This document shows positions 38,601 through 50,300 of a stretch of DNA of 64,000 bases, piece after piece. Made by a program: the position numbers and the translations under genes. Numbering within the stretch: position 1 is the first letter of the stretch; every line of letters starts with the position of its first letter. The DNA lies in the NCBI GenBank assembly GCA_963675135.1, contig OY776124.1, positions 2,835,001 to 2,899,000 of the forward strand, written 5' to 3'. The notes below the pieces were generated by a model. The model was given only the letters and a program-made list of their open reading frames with translations. It did not search any database and was not told where the DNA came from. Origin of the DNA: Galeopsis tetrahit (lineage: Eukaryota > Streptophyta > Magnoliopsida > Lamiales > Lamiaceae).

Positions 38601-39900
38601 CAATTGTGTCGAGACGGTTTTTGAATTTGAGGCCTCGGGTGCGGAGTTTTTGACGTCGTCGCCCATAGCCAAATTGCGCGCACGCTTGTGCGCCGTTTTT
38701 ACAAAGTTTTCAAATTGCCTCTCAGGTTTGCATTCCTAGCTAAAATTGGTCATAGAATCAATTGTGTCGAGACGGTTTTTGAATTTGAGGCCTCGGGTGC
38801 AGAGTTTTTGACGTCGTCGCCCATAGCCAAATTGCGCGCACGCTTGTGCGCCGTTTTTACAAAGTTTTCAGATTGCCTCTCGGGTTTGAATTTCCCACTG
38901 AATTGGCCATAGAATCAATTGTGTCGAGACGGTTTTTGAATTTGAGTCCTCGGGTGCGGAGTTTTTGACGTCGTCGCCCATAGTCAAATTGCGCGCACGG
39001 TTGTGCGCCATTTTTACAAAGTTTTCAGATTGCCTCTCGAGTTTGCATTTCTAGCTGAATTGGCCATAGAATCAATTGTGTCGAGAAGGTTTTTGAATTT
39101 GAGGCCTAGGGTGCGGAGTTTTTGACGTCGTCGCCCATAGCCAAATTGCGCGCACGCTTGTGCGCCGTTTTTACAAAGTTTTCAAATTGCCTCTCAGGTT
39201 TGCATTCCTAGCTAAAATTGGTCATAGAATCAATTGTGTCGAGACGGTTTTTGAATTTGAGGCCTCGGGTGCAGAGTTTTTGACGTCGTCGCCCATAGCC
39301 AAATTGCGCGCACGCTTGTGCGCCGTTTTTACAAAGTTTTCAGATTGCCTCTCGGGTTTGAATTACCCACTGAATTGGCCATAGAATCAATTGTGTCGAG
39401 ACGGTTTTTGAATTTGAGGCCTCGGGTGCGGAGTTTTTTTACGTCGTCGCCCATAGCCAAATTGCGCGCACGCTTGTGCGCCGTTTTTACAAAGTTTTCA
39501 GATTGCCTCTCGGTTTGCATTTCTAGCTGAATTGGCCATAGAATCAATTTTGTCGAGACGGTTTTTGAATTTGAGGCCTCGGGTGCGGAGTTTTTGACGT
39601 CGTCGCCCCTAACCAAATTGCGCGCATGCTTGTGCGCCGTTTTTACAAAGTTTTCAGATTGCCATTCGGGTTTGCATTTCTAGCTGAATTGGACATAGGA
39701 TCAATTGTGTCGAGACGGTTTTTGAATTTGAGGCCTCGGGTGCGGAGTTTTTGACGTCGTCGCCCATAGTCAAATTGCGCGCACGGTTGTGCGCCGTTTT
39801 TACAAAGTTTTCAGATTGCCTCTCGGGTTTGCATTACTAGCTGAATTGGCCATATAATCAATTGTGTCGAGACGGTTTTTGAATTTGAGGTCTCGGGTGC
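38600..39900 (+). repeat. Diverged copy of the 9-mer cassette
   Basis: The order of monomers matches the 1,415-bp unit at 8045-9459. It has TCCTAGCTAAAATTGG with GTGCAGAG, GCGCCATTTTT, GAGAAGGTTTTTG, GAATTACCCACTG, CCCCTAACC, GAATTGGACATAG and GAGGTCTCGGG. It lacks the cassette's private changes GTGCGTCGTTTCTAC and AGTTTTGTTACG. It may therefore be closer to an ancestral form, about 25 kb away from the other copies. Confidence 0.75.
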
Positions 39901-42900
39901 GGAGTTTTTGACGTCGTCGCCCATAGCCAAATTGCGCGCACGCTTGTGCGCCGTTTTTACAAAGTTTTCAGATTGCCTCTCGGGTTTTAATTTCCCACTG
40001 AATTGGCCATAGAATCAATTGTGTCGAGACGGTTTTTGAATTTGGGGCCTCGGGTGCGGAGTTTTTGACGTCGTCGCCCATAGCCAAATTGCGCGCACGC
40101 TTGTGCGCCGTTTTTACAATGTTTTCAAATTGCCTCTCGGGTTTGCATTTCTAGCTAAAATTGGTCATAGAATCAATTGTGTCGAGACGGTTTTTGAAAT
40201 TGAGGCCTCGGGTGCGGAGTTTTTGACGTCGTCGCCCATATCCAAATTGCGCGCAGGCTTGTGCGCCGTTTTTACAAAGTTTTCAGATTGCCTCTCGGGT
40301 TTGAATTTCCCACTGAATTGGCCATAGAATCAATTGTGTCGAGACGGTTTTTGAATTTGAGGCCTCGGGTGCGGAGTTTTTGACGTCGTCGCCCATAGCC
40401 AAATTGCGTGCACGGTTGTGCGCCGTTTTTACAAAGTTTTCAAATTGCCTCTCAGGTTTGCATTTCTAGCTAAAATTGGTCATAGAATCAATTGTGTCGA
40501 GACGGTTTTTGAATTTGAGGCCTCGGGTGCAGAGTTTTTGACGTCGTCACCCATAGCCAAATTGCGCGCACGCTTGTGCGCCGTTTTTACAAAGTTTTCA
40601 GATTGCCTCTCGGGTTTGAATTTCCCACTGAATTGGCCATAGAATCAATTGTGACGAGACGGTTTATGAATTTGAGGCCTCGGGTGCGGAGTTTTTTTAC
40701 GTCGTCGCCCATAGCCAAATTGCGCGCACGCTTGTGCGCCGTTTTTACAAAGTTTTCAAATTGCCTCTCGGTTTGCACTTCTAGCTGAATTGGCCATAGA
40801 ATCAATTTTGTCGAGACGGTTTTTGAATTTGAGGCCTCGGGTGCGGAGTTTTTGACGTCGTCGCCCCTAACCAAATTGCGCGCACGCTTGTGCGCCGTTT
40901 TTACAAAGTTTTCAGATTGCCATTCGGGTTTTCATTTCTAGCTGAATTGGCCATAGAATCAATTGTGTCGAGAAGGTTTTTGAATTTGAGGCCTCGGGTG
41001 CGGAGTTTTTAACGTCGTCGCCCATAGTCAAATTGCGCGCACGGTTGTGCGCCGTTTTTACAAAGTTTTCAGATTGCCTCTCGGGTTTGCATTACTAGCT
41101 GAATTGGCCATAGAATCAATTGTGTCGAGACGGTTTTTGAATTTGAGGCCTCGGGTGCAGAGTTTTTTACGTCGTCGCCCATAGCCAAATTGCGCGCACG
41201 CTTGTGCGCCGTTTTTACAAAGTTTTCAGATTGCCGTTCGGGTTTGCATTTCTAGCTGAATTGGACATAGAATCAATTGTGTCGAGACGGTTTTTGAATT
41301 TGAGGCCTCGGGTGCGGAGTTTTTGACGTCGTCGCCCATAGTCAAATTGCGCGCACGGTTGTGCGCCGTTTTTACAAAGTTTTCAGATTGCCTCTCGGGT
41401 TTGCATTACTAGCTGAATTGGCCATAGAATCAATTGTGTCGAGACGGTTTTTGAATTTGAGGTCTCGGGTGCGGAGTTTTTGACGTCGTCGCCCCTAACC
41501 AAATTGCGCGCACGCTTGTGCGCCGTTTTTACAAAGTTTTCAGATTGCCGTTCGGGTTTGCATTTCTAGCTGAATTGGACATAGAATCAATTGTGTCGAG
41601 ACGGTTTTTGAATTTGAGGCCTCGGGTGCGGAGTTTTTGACGTCGTCGCCCATAGTCAAATTGCGCGCACGGTTGTGCGCCGTTTTTACAAAGTTTTCAG
41701 ATTGCCTCTCGGGTTTGCATTACTAGCTGAATTGGCCATAGAATCAATTGTGTCGAGACGGTTTTTGAATTTGAGGTCTCGGGTGCGGAGTTTTTGACGT
41801 CGTCGCCCATAGCCAAATTGCGCGCACGCTTGTGCGCCGTTTTTACAAAGTTTTCAGATTGCCTCTCGGGTTTGAATTTTCCACTGAATTGGCCATAGAA
41901 TCAATTGTGTCGAGACGGTTTTTGAATTTGGGGCCTCGGGTGCGGAGTTTTTGACGTCGTCGCCCATAGCCAAATTGCGCGCACGCTTGTGCGCCGTTTT
42001 TACAATGTTTTCAAATTGCCTCTCGGGTTTGCATTTCTAGCTAAAATTGGTCATAGAATCAATTTTGTCGAGACGGTTTTTGAAATTGAGGCCTCGGGTG
42101 CGGAGTTTTTGACGTCGTCGCCCATATCCAAATTGCGCGCAGGCTTGTGCGCCGTTTTTACAAAGTTTTCAGATTGCCTCTCGGGTTTGAATTTCCCACT
42201 GAATTGGCCATAGAATCAATTGTGTCGAGACGGTTTTTGAATTTGAGGCCTCGGGTGCGGAGTTTTTGACGTCGTCGCCCATAGCCAAATTGCGTGCACG
42301 CTTGTGCGCCGTTTTTACAAAGTTTTCAAATTGCCTCTCAGGTTTGCATTTCTAGCTAAAATTGGTCATAGAATCAATTGTGTCGAGACGGTTTTTGAAT
42401 TTGAGGCCTCGGGTGCAGAGTTTTTAACGTCGTCACCCATAGCCAAATTGCGCGCACGCTTGTGCGCCGTTTTTACAAAGTTTTCAGATTGCCTCTCGGG
42501 TTTGAATTTCCCACTGAATTGGCCATAGAATCAATTGTGACGAGACGGTTTATGAATTTGAGGCCTCGGGTGCGGAGTTTTTTTACGTCGTCGCCCATAG
42601 CCAAATTGCGCGCACGCTTGTGCGCCGTTTTTACAAAGTTTTCAAATTGCCTCTCGGTTTGCACTTCTAGCTGAATTGGCCATAGAATCAATTTTGTCGA
42701 GACGGTTTTTGAATTTGAGGCCTCGGGTGCGGAGTTTTTGACGTCGTCGCCCCTAACCAAATTGCGCGCACGCTTGTGCGCCGTTTTTACAAAGTTTTCA
42801 GATTGCCATTCGGGTTTGCATTTCTAGCTGAATTGGCCATAGAATCAATTGTGTCGAGAAGGTTTTTGAATTTGAGGCCTCGGGTGCGGAGTTTTTAACG

Positions 42901-45165
42901 TCGTCGCCCATAGTCAAATTGCGCGCACGGTTGTGCGCCGTTTTTACAAAGTTTTCAGATTGCCTCTCGGGTTTGCATTACTAGCTGAATTGGCCATAGA
43001 ATCAATTGTGTCGAGACGGTTTTTGAATTTGAGGCCTCGGGTGCAGAGTTTTTTACGTCGTCGCCCATAGCCAAATTGCGCGCACGCTTGTGCGCCGTTT
43101 TTACAAAGTTTTCAAATTGCCTCTCGGGTTTGCATTTCTAGCTAAAATTGGTCATAGAATCAATTGTGTCGAGGCGGTTTTTGAATTTAAGGCCTCGGGT
43201 GCGGAGTTTTTGACGTCGTCGCCCATAGCCAAATTGCGCGCACGCTTGTGCGCCGTTTTTACAAAGTTTTCAGATTGCCTCTCGGGTTTGAATTTCCCAC
43301 TGAATTGGCCATAGAATCAATTGTGACGAGACGGTTTATGAATTTGAGGCCTCGGGTGCGGAGTTTTTTTACGTCGTCGCCCATAGCCAAATTGCGCGCA
43401 CGCTTGTGCGCCGTTTTTACAAAGTTTTCAAATTGCCTCTCGGGTTTGCATTCCTAGCTAAAATTGGTCATATAATCAATTGTGTCGAGACGGTTTTTGA
43501 ATTTGAGGCCTCGGGTGCGGAGTTTTTGACGTCGTCGCCCCTAACCAAATTGCGCGCACGCTTGTGCGCCGTTTTTACAAAGTTTTCAGATTGCCGTTCG
43601 GGTTTGCATTTCTAGCTGAATTGGACATAGAATCAATTGTGTCGAGACGGTTTTTGAATTTGAGGTCTCGGGTGCGGAGTTTTTGACGTCGTCGCCCATA
43701 GCCAAATTGCGCGCACGCTTGTGCGCCGTTTTTACAAAGTTTTCAGATTGCCTCTCGGGTTTGAATTTTCCACTGAATTGGCCATAGAATCAATTGTGTC
43801 GAGACGGTTTTTGAATTTGGGGCCTCGGGTGCGGAGTTTTTGACGTCGTCGCCCATAGCCAAATTGCGCGCACGCTTGTGCGCCGTTTTTACAATGTTTT
43901 CAAATTGCCTCTCGGGTTTGCATTTCTAGCTAAAATTGGTCATAGAATCAATTGTGTCGAGACGGTTTTTGAAATTGAGGCCTCGGGTGCGGAGTTTTTA
44001 ACGTCGTCGCCCATATCCAAATTGCGCGCAGGCTTGTGCGCCGTTTTTACAAAGTTTTCAGATTGCCTCTCGGGTTTGAATTTCCCACTGAATTGGCCAT
44101 AGAATCAATTGTGTCGAGACGGTTTTTGAATTTGAGGCCTCGGGTGCGGAGTTTTTGACGTCGTCGCCCATAGCCAAATTGCGTGCACGCTTGTGCGCCG
44201 TTTTTACAAAGTTTTCAAATTGCCTCTCAGGTTTGCATTTCTAGCTAAAATTGGTCATAGAATCAATTGTGTCGAGACGGTTTTTGAATTTGAGGCCTCG
44301 GGTGCAGAGTTTTTGACGTCGTCACCCATAGCCAAATTGCGCGCACGCTTGTGCGCCGTTTTTACAAAGTTTTCAGATTGCCTCTCGGGTTTGAATTTCC
44401 CACTGAATTGGCCATAGAATCAATTGTGACGAGACGGTTTATGAATTTGAGGCCTCGGGTGCGGAGTTTTTTTACGTCGTCGCCCATAGCCAAATTGCGC
44501 GCACGCTTGTGCGCCGTTTTTACAAAGTTTTCAAATTGCCTCTCGGTTTGCACTTCTAGCTGAATTGGCCATAGAATCAATTTTGTCGAGACGGTTTTTG
44601 AATTTGAGGCCTCGGGTGCGGAGTTTTTGACGTCGTCGCCCCTAACCAAATTGCGCGCACGCTTGTGCGCCGTTTTTACAAAGTTTTCAGATTGCCATTC
44701 GGGTTTGCATTTCTAGCTGAATTGGCCATAGAATCAATTGTGTCGAGAAGGTTTTTGAATTTGAGGCCTCGGGTGCGGAGTTTTTAACGTCGTCGCCCAT
44801 AGTCAAATTGCGCGCACGGTTGTGCGCCGTTTTTACAAAGTTTTCAGATTGCCTCTCGGGTTTGCATTACTAGCTGAATTGGCCATAGAATCAATTGTGT
44901 CGAGACGGTTTTTGAATTTGAGGCCTCGGGTGCAGAGTTTTTTACGTCGTCGCCCATAGCCAAATTGCGCGCACGCTTGTGCGCCGTTTTTACAAAGTTT
45001 TCAAATTGCCTCTCGGGTTTGCATTTCTAGCTAAAATTGGTCATAGAATCAATTGTGTCGAGACGGTTTTTGAATTTGAGGCCTCGGGTGCGGAGTTTTT
45101 GACGTCGTCGCCCATAGCCAAATTGCGCGCACGCTTGTGCGCCGTTTTTACAAAGTTTTCAGATT
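39560..45165 (+). repeat. 1,886/1,889-bp HOR (12 monomers), about 3 copies
   Basis: Matching points are 40,103/41,989/43,878 and 40,418/42,304/44,193, with spacings of 1,886 and 1,889 bp. Markers are GAGGTCTCGGG, GAATTTGGGGCCTCG, GTTTTTGAAATTGAGG, ATATCCAAATTG, GTCGTCACCC and GTGACGAGACGG. The 3-bp difference comes from extra 158-bp monomers, because the third spacing includes the mosaic stretch 43,090-43,660. In that stretch an A-type monomer with CATATAATC is joined directly to CCCCTAACC and GCCGTTCGGG. Confidence 0.85.
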
Positions 45166-46890
45166 GCCTCCCGATTTTGAATTTCCCACTGAATTGGCCA
45201 TAGAATCAATTGTGTCGAGACGGTTTTTGAATTTGAGGCCTCGGGTGCGGAGTTTTTGACGTCGTCGCCCATAGCCAAATTGCGCGCACGCTTGTGCGCC
45301 GTTTTTACAAAGTTTTCAGATTGCCTCTCGGGTTTGCATCGCTAGCTGAATTGGCCATAGAATCAATTTTGTCGAGACGGTTTTTTAATTTGAGGCCTCG
45401 GGTGCGGAGTTTTTGAGGTCGTCGACCATCGCCAAATTGCGCGCACGCTTGTGCGCCGTTTTTACAAAGTTTTCAGATTGCCTCTCGGGTTTGCATTTCT
45501 AGCTAAAATTGGTCATAGAATCAATTGTGTCGAGACGGTTTTTGAATTTGAGGCCTTGGGTGCGGAGTTTTTGACGTCGTCGCCCAGAGCCGAATTGCGC
45601 GCACACTTGTGCGCCGTTTTTACAAAGTTTTCAAATTGCCTCTCAGGTTTGCATTTCTAGCTAAAATTGGTCATAGAATCAATTGTGTCGAGACGGTTTT
45701 TGAATTTGAGGCCTCGGGTGCAGAGTTTTTGACGTCGTCGCCCATAGCCAAATTGCGCGCACGCTTGTGCGCCGTTTTTACAAAGTTTTCAAATTGCCTC
45801 TCGGTTTGCACTTCTAGCTGAATTGGCCATAGAATCAATTTTGTCGAGACGGTTTTTGAATTTGAGGCCTCGGGTGCGGAGTTTTTGACGTCGTCGCCCC
45901 TAACCAAATTGCGCGCACGCTTGTGCGTCGTTTTTACAAAGTTTTCAGATTGCCATTTGGGTTTGCATTTCTAGCTGAATTGGCCATAGAATCAATTGTG
46001 TCGAGAAGGTTTTTGAATTTGAGGCCTCGGGTGCGGAGTTTTTAACGTCGTCGCCCATAGTCAAATTGCGCGCACGGTTGTGCGCCGTTTTTATAAAGTT
46101 TTCAGATTGCCTCTCGGGTTTGCATTACTAGCTGAATTGGCCATAGAATCAATTGTGTCGAGACGGTTTTTGAATTTGAGGCCTCGGGTGCAGAGTTTTT
46201 TACGTCGTCGCCCATAGCCAAATTGCGCGCACGCTTGTGCGCCGTTTTTACAAAGTTTTCAAATTGCCTCTCGGGTTTGCATTTCTAGCTAAAATTGGTC
46301 ATAGAATCAATTGTGTCGAGGCAGTTTTTGAATTTAAGGCCTCGGGTGCGGAGTTTTTGACGTCGTCGCCCATAGCCAAATTGCGCGCACGCTTGTGCCC
46401 CGTTTTTACAAAGTTTTCAGATTGCCTCCCGATTTTGAATTTCCCACTGAATTGGCCATAGAATCAATTGTGTCGAGACGGTTTTTGAATTTGAGGCCTC
46501 GGGTGCGGAGTTTTTGACGTCGTCGCCCATAGCCAAATTGCGCGCACGCTTGTGCGCCGTTTTTACAAAGTTTTCAGATTGCCTCTCGGGTTTGCATTGC
46601 TAGCTGAATTGGCCATAGAATCAATTTTGTCGAGACGGTTTTTTAATTTGAGGCCTCGGGTGCGGAGTTTTTGACGTCGTCGACCATCGCCAAATTGCGC
46701 GCACGCTTGTGCGCCGTTTTTACAAAGTTTTCAGATTGCCTCTCGGGTTTGCATTTCTAGCTAAAATTGGTCATAGAATCAATTGTGTCGAGACGGTTTT
46801 TGAATTTGAGGCCTTGGGTGCGGAGTTTTTGACGTCGTCGCCCAGAGCCGAATTGCGCGCACACTTGTGCGCCGTTTTTACAAAGTTTTC
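44575..46890 (+). repeat. 1,258-bp HOR (8 monomers), about 1.8 copies
   Basis: Matching points at 1,258-bp spacing are 44,979/46,237, 45,451/46,709 and the CCCCTAACC monomer near 44,639/45,897. Private markers include CCTCCCGATTTTG, the CGACCATCGCC monomer, GGCCTTGGG, and GCCCAGAGCCGAATTG. The block overlaps the right end of the 12-mer block. One unit thus extends from the other, as expected from unequal exchange at a new register. Confidence 0.8.
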
Positions 46891-47235
46891 AGATTGCCTC
46901 TCGGGTTTGCAATTCAATCTGAATTGGCCATAGAATCAATTGTGTCGAGACGGTTTTTGAATTTGAGGCCTCGGGTGCAGAGTTTTTGACGTCGTCGCCC
47001 ATAGCCAAATTGCGCGCACGCTTGTGCGCCGTTTTTACAATGTTTTCAAATTGCCTCTCGGGTTTGCATTTCTAGCTAAAATTGGTCATAGAATCAATTG
47101 TGTCGAGACGGTTTTTGAATTTGAGGCCTCGGGTGCGGAGTTTTTGACGTCGTCGCCCATATCCAAATTGCGCGCAGGCTTGTGCGCCGTTTTTACAAAG
47201 TTTTCAGATTGCCTCTCGGGTTTGAATTTCCCACT

Positions 47236-47392
47236 GAATTGGCCATAGAATCAATTGTGTCGAGACGGTTTTTGAATTTGAGGCCTCGGGTGCGGAGTTT
47301 TTGACGTCGTCGCCCATAGCCAAATTGCGCGCACGCTTGTGCGCCGTTTTTACAAAGTTTTCAGATTGCCTCTCGGGTTTGCATTTCTAGCT
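47236..47392 (+). repeat. Reference monomer matching the 157-bp consensus
   Basis: This copy matches the hand-made majority consensus at every position, so it can serve as the reference unit. Counting from its first base (the GAATTGGCC start), it holds CAATTG at 17-22, GAGGCCTC at 45-52, GACGTC at 68-73, the palindrome TGCGCGCA at 91-98, the dyad at 94-109, and T-tracts at about 34-38, 63-67, 112-116 and 123-126. Base composition by hand count is 76 G+C of 157 (48%), with 34 C, 42 G and 13 CpG. This gives a CpG observed/expected ratio of about 1.4. The choice of first base is arbitrary. Confidence 0.9.
47329..47344 (+). other. Dyad symmetry (hairpin/cruciform and Z-DNA potential) in the consensus monomer
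   Basis: The consensus contains GCGCAC, the loop GCTT, then GTGCGC: a perfect 6-bp inverted repeat with a 4-nt loop. The left arm sits in a run of at least ten alternating pyrimidine-purine bases (47326-47335), which itself contains the 8-bp palindrome TGCGCGCA. Both features favour non-B DNA under negative supercoiling. Common monomer variants change mainly the loop (GGTT, CCTT, ACTT) and keep the stem. Other variants break one arm (CAGGCTTGTG, CTTATGCGCC, GTGCGTCG, GTGCGACG, GTGCCCCG). The element recurs in nearly every monomer; this copy is given as the example. Any function is inferred. Confidence 0.8.
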
Positions 47393-50300
47393 GAATTGGC
47401 CATAGAATCAATTTTGTCGAGACGGTTTTTGAATTTGAGGCCTCGGGTGCGGAGTTTTTGACGTCGTCGCCCATCGCAAAATTGCGCGCACGCTTGTGCG
47501 CCGTTTTTACATAGTTTTCAGATTGCCTCTCGGGTTTGCATTTCTAGCTAAAATTGGTCATAGAATCAATTGTGTCGAGACGGTTTTTGAATTTGAGGCC
47601 TCGGGTGCGGAGTTTTTGACGTCGTCGCCCATAGCTAAATTGCGCGCACGCTTGTGCGCCATTTTTACAAAGTTTTCAGATTGCCTCTCGGGTTTGCATT
47701 CCTATCTGAATTGGCCATAGAATCAATTGTGTCGAGACGGTTTTTGAATTTGAGGCCTCGGGTGCGGAGTTTTTGGCGTCGTCGCCCATAGCCAAAGTTG
47801 CGCGCATGGTTGTGTGCCATTTTTACAAAGTTTTCAGATTGCCTCCCAAGTTTGCATCCCTCACTGAATTGGCCATAGAATCAATTGTGTCGAGACGGTT
47901 TTTGAATTGGAGGCCTCGGGTGCGGAGTTTTTGACGTCGTCGCCCATAGCCAAATTGCGCGCACGCTTGTGCGTCGTTTTTACAAAGTTTTCAAATTGCC
48001 TCTCGGGTTTGCATTTCTAGCTAAAATTGGTCATAGAATCAATTGTGTCGAGACGGTTTTTGAATTTGAGGCCTCGGGTGCGGAGTTTTTGACGTCGTCG
48101 CCCATAGCCAAATTGCGCGCACGCTTGTGCGTCGTTTTTACAACGTTTTCAGAATGCCTCTCGGTTTTGAATTTCCCACTAAATTGGACATAGAATCAAT
48201 TGTGTCGAGACGGTTTTTGAATTTGAGGCCTCGGGTGCGGAGTTTTTGACGTCGTCGCCCATAGCCAAATTGCGCGCACGCTTGTGCGACGTTTTTACAA
48301 AGTTTTCAGATTGCCTCTCGGGTTTGCATCTCTAGCTGAATTGGCCATAGAATCAATTTTGTCGAGACGGTTTTTGAATTTGAGGCCTCGGGTGCGGAGT
48401 TTTTGACGTCGTCGCCCATCGCCAAATTGCGCGCACGCTTGTGCGCCGTTTTTACAAAGTTTTCAGATTGCCTCTCGGGTTTGCATTTCTAGCTAAAATT
48501 GGTCATACAATCAATTGTGTTGAGACGGTTTTTGAATTTGAGGCCTCGGGTGCGGAGTTTTTGACGTCGTCGCCCATAGCCAAATTGCGCGCACGCTTGT
48601 GCGCCGTTTTTACAAAGTTTTCAGATTGCTTCTCGGGTTTGCATCTCTAGCTGAATTGGCCATAGAATCAATTGTGTCGAGACGGATTTTGAATTTGAGG
48701 CCTCGGGTGAGGAGTTTTTACGTCGTCGCCCATAGCCAAATTGCGCGCACGCTTGTGCGCCGTTTTTACAAAGTTTTCAGATTACCTCTCGGGTTTGCAT
48801 TTCTAGCTAAAATTGGTCATATAATCAATTGTGTCGAGACGGTTTTTGAATTTGAGGCCTCGGGTGCGGAGTTTTTGACGTCGTCGCCCCTAACCAAATT
48901 GCGCGCACACTTGTGCGCCGTTTTTACAAAGTTTCCAGATTGCCATTCGGGTTTGCATTTCCAGCTGAATTGGCCATAGAATCAATTGTGTCGAGACGGT
49001 TTTTGAATTTGAGGCCTCTGGTGCGGAGTTTTTGACGTCGTCGCCCATAGTCAAATTTCGCGCACGGTTGTGCCCCGTTTTTACAAAGTTTTCAGATTGC
49101 CTCTCGGGTTTGCATTACTAGCTGAATTGGCCATAGAATCAATTGTGTCGAGACGGTTTTTGAATTTGAGGCCTCGGGTGCGGAGTTTTTGACGTCGTCG
49201 CCCATAGCCAAATTGCGCGCACGCTTGTGCGCCGTTTTTACAAAGTTTTAAAATTGCCTCTCGGGTTTGCATTTGTAGCTAAAATTGGTCATATAATCAA
49301 TTGTGTCGAGACGGTTTTTGAATTTGAGGCCTCGGGTGCGGAGTTTTTGACGTCGTCGCCCATAGCCAAATTGCGCGCACACTTGTGCGCCGTTTTTTCA
49401 AAGTTTTCAGATTGCCATTCGGGTTTGCATTTCTAGCTGAATTGGCCATATAATCAATTGTGTCGAGACGGTTTTTGAATTTGAGGCCTCGGGTGCGGAG
49501 TTTTTGACGTCGTCGCCCATAGTCAAATTTCGCGCACGGTTGTGCGCCGTTTTTACAAAGTTTTCAGATTACCTCTCGGGTTTGCTTTACTAGCTGAATT
49601 GGCCATAGAATCAATTTTGTCGAGACGGTTTTTGAATTTGAGGCCTCGGGTGCGGAGTTTTTGACGTCGTCGCCCATCGCCAAATTGCGCGCACGCTTGT
49701 GCGCCGTTTTTACAAAGTTTTCAGATTGCCTCTCGGGTTTGCATTTCTAGCTAAAATTGGTCATAGAATCAATTGTGTCGAGACGGTTTTTGAATTTGAG
49801 GCCTCGGGTGCGGAGTTTTTGACGTCGTCGCCCATAGCCAAATTGCGCGCACGCTTGTGCGCCGTTTTTACAATGTTTTCAGAATGCCTCTCGGTTTTGA
49901 ATTTCCCACTAAATTGGACATAGAATCAATTGTGTCGAGACGGTTTTTGAATTTGAGGCCTCGGGTGCGGAGTTTTTGACGTCGTCGCCCATAGCCAAAT
50001 TGCGCGCACGCTTGTGCGACGTTTTTACAAAGTTTTCAGATTGCCTCTCGGGTTTGCATTTCTAGCTGAATTGGTCATAGAATCAATTTTGTCGAGACGG
50101 TTTTTGAATTTGAGGCCTCGGGTGCGGAGTTTTTGACGTCGTCGCCCATCGCCAAATTGCGCGCACGCTTGTGCGCCGTTTTTACAAAGTTTTCAGATTG
50201 CCTCTCGGGTTTGCATTTCTAGCTAAAATTGGTCATACAATCAATTGTGTTGAGACGGTTTTTGAATTTGAGGCCTCGGGTGCGGAGTTTTTGACGTCGT

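Larger units (their letters stand above)
46890..47985 (+). repeat. Transition segment between left and right HOR domains
   Basis: The monomers are close to the consensus, and one (47,236-47,392) matches it exactly. A-type copies lie at steps of 472-473 bp (matching points 47,024, 47,496, 47,969). One divergent monomer near 47,775-47,870 has TTTTTGGCGTC, GCCAAAGTTGCGCGCATGG, GTGTGCCATTTTT and CCTCCCAAGTTTGC. Left-domain markers such as the TCGGG duplication and CGACCATCGCC do not occur to its right. Confidence 0.72.
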
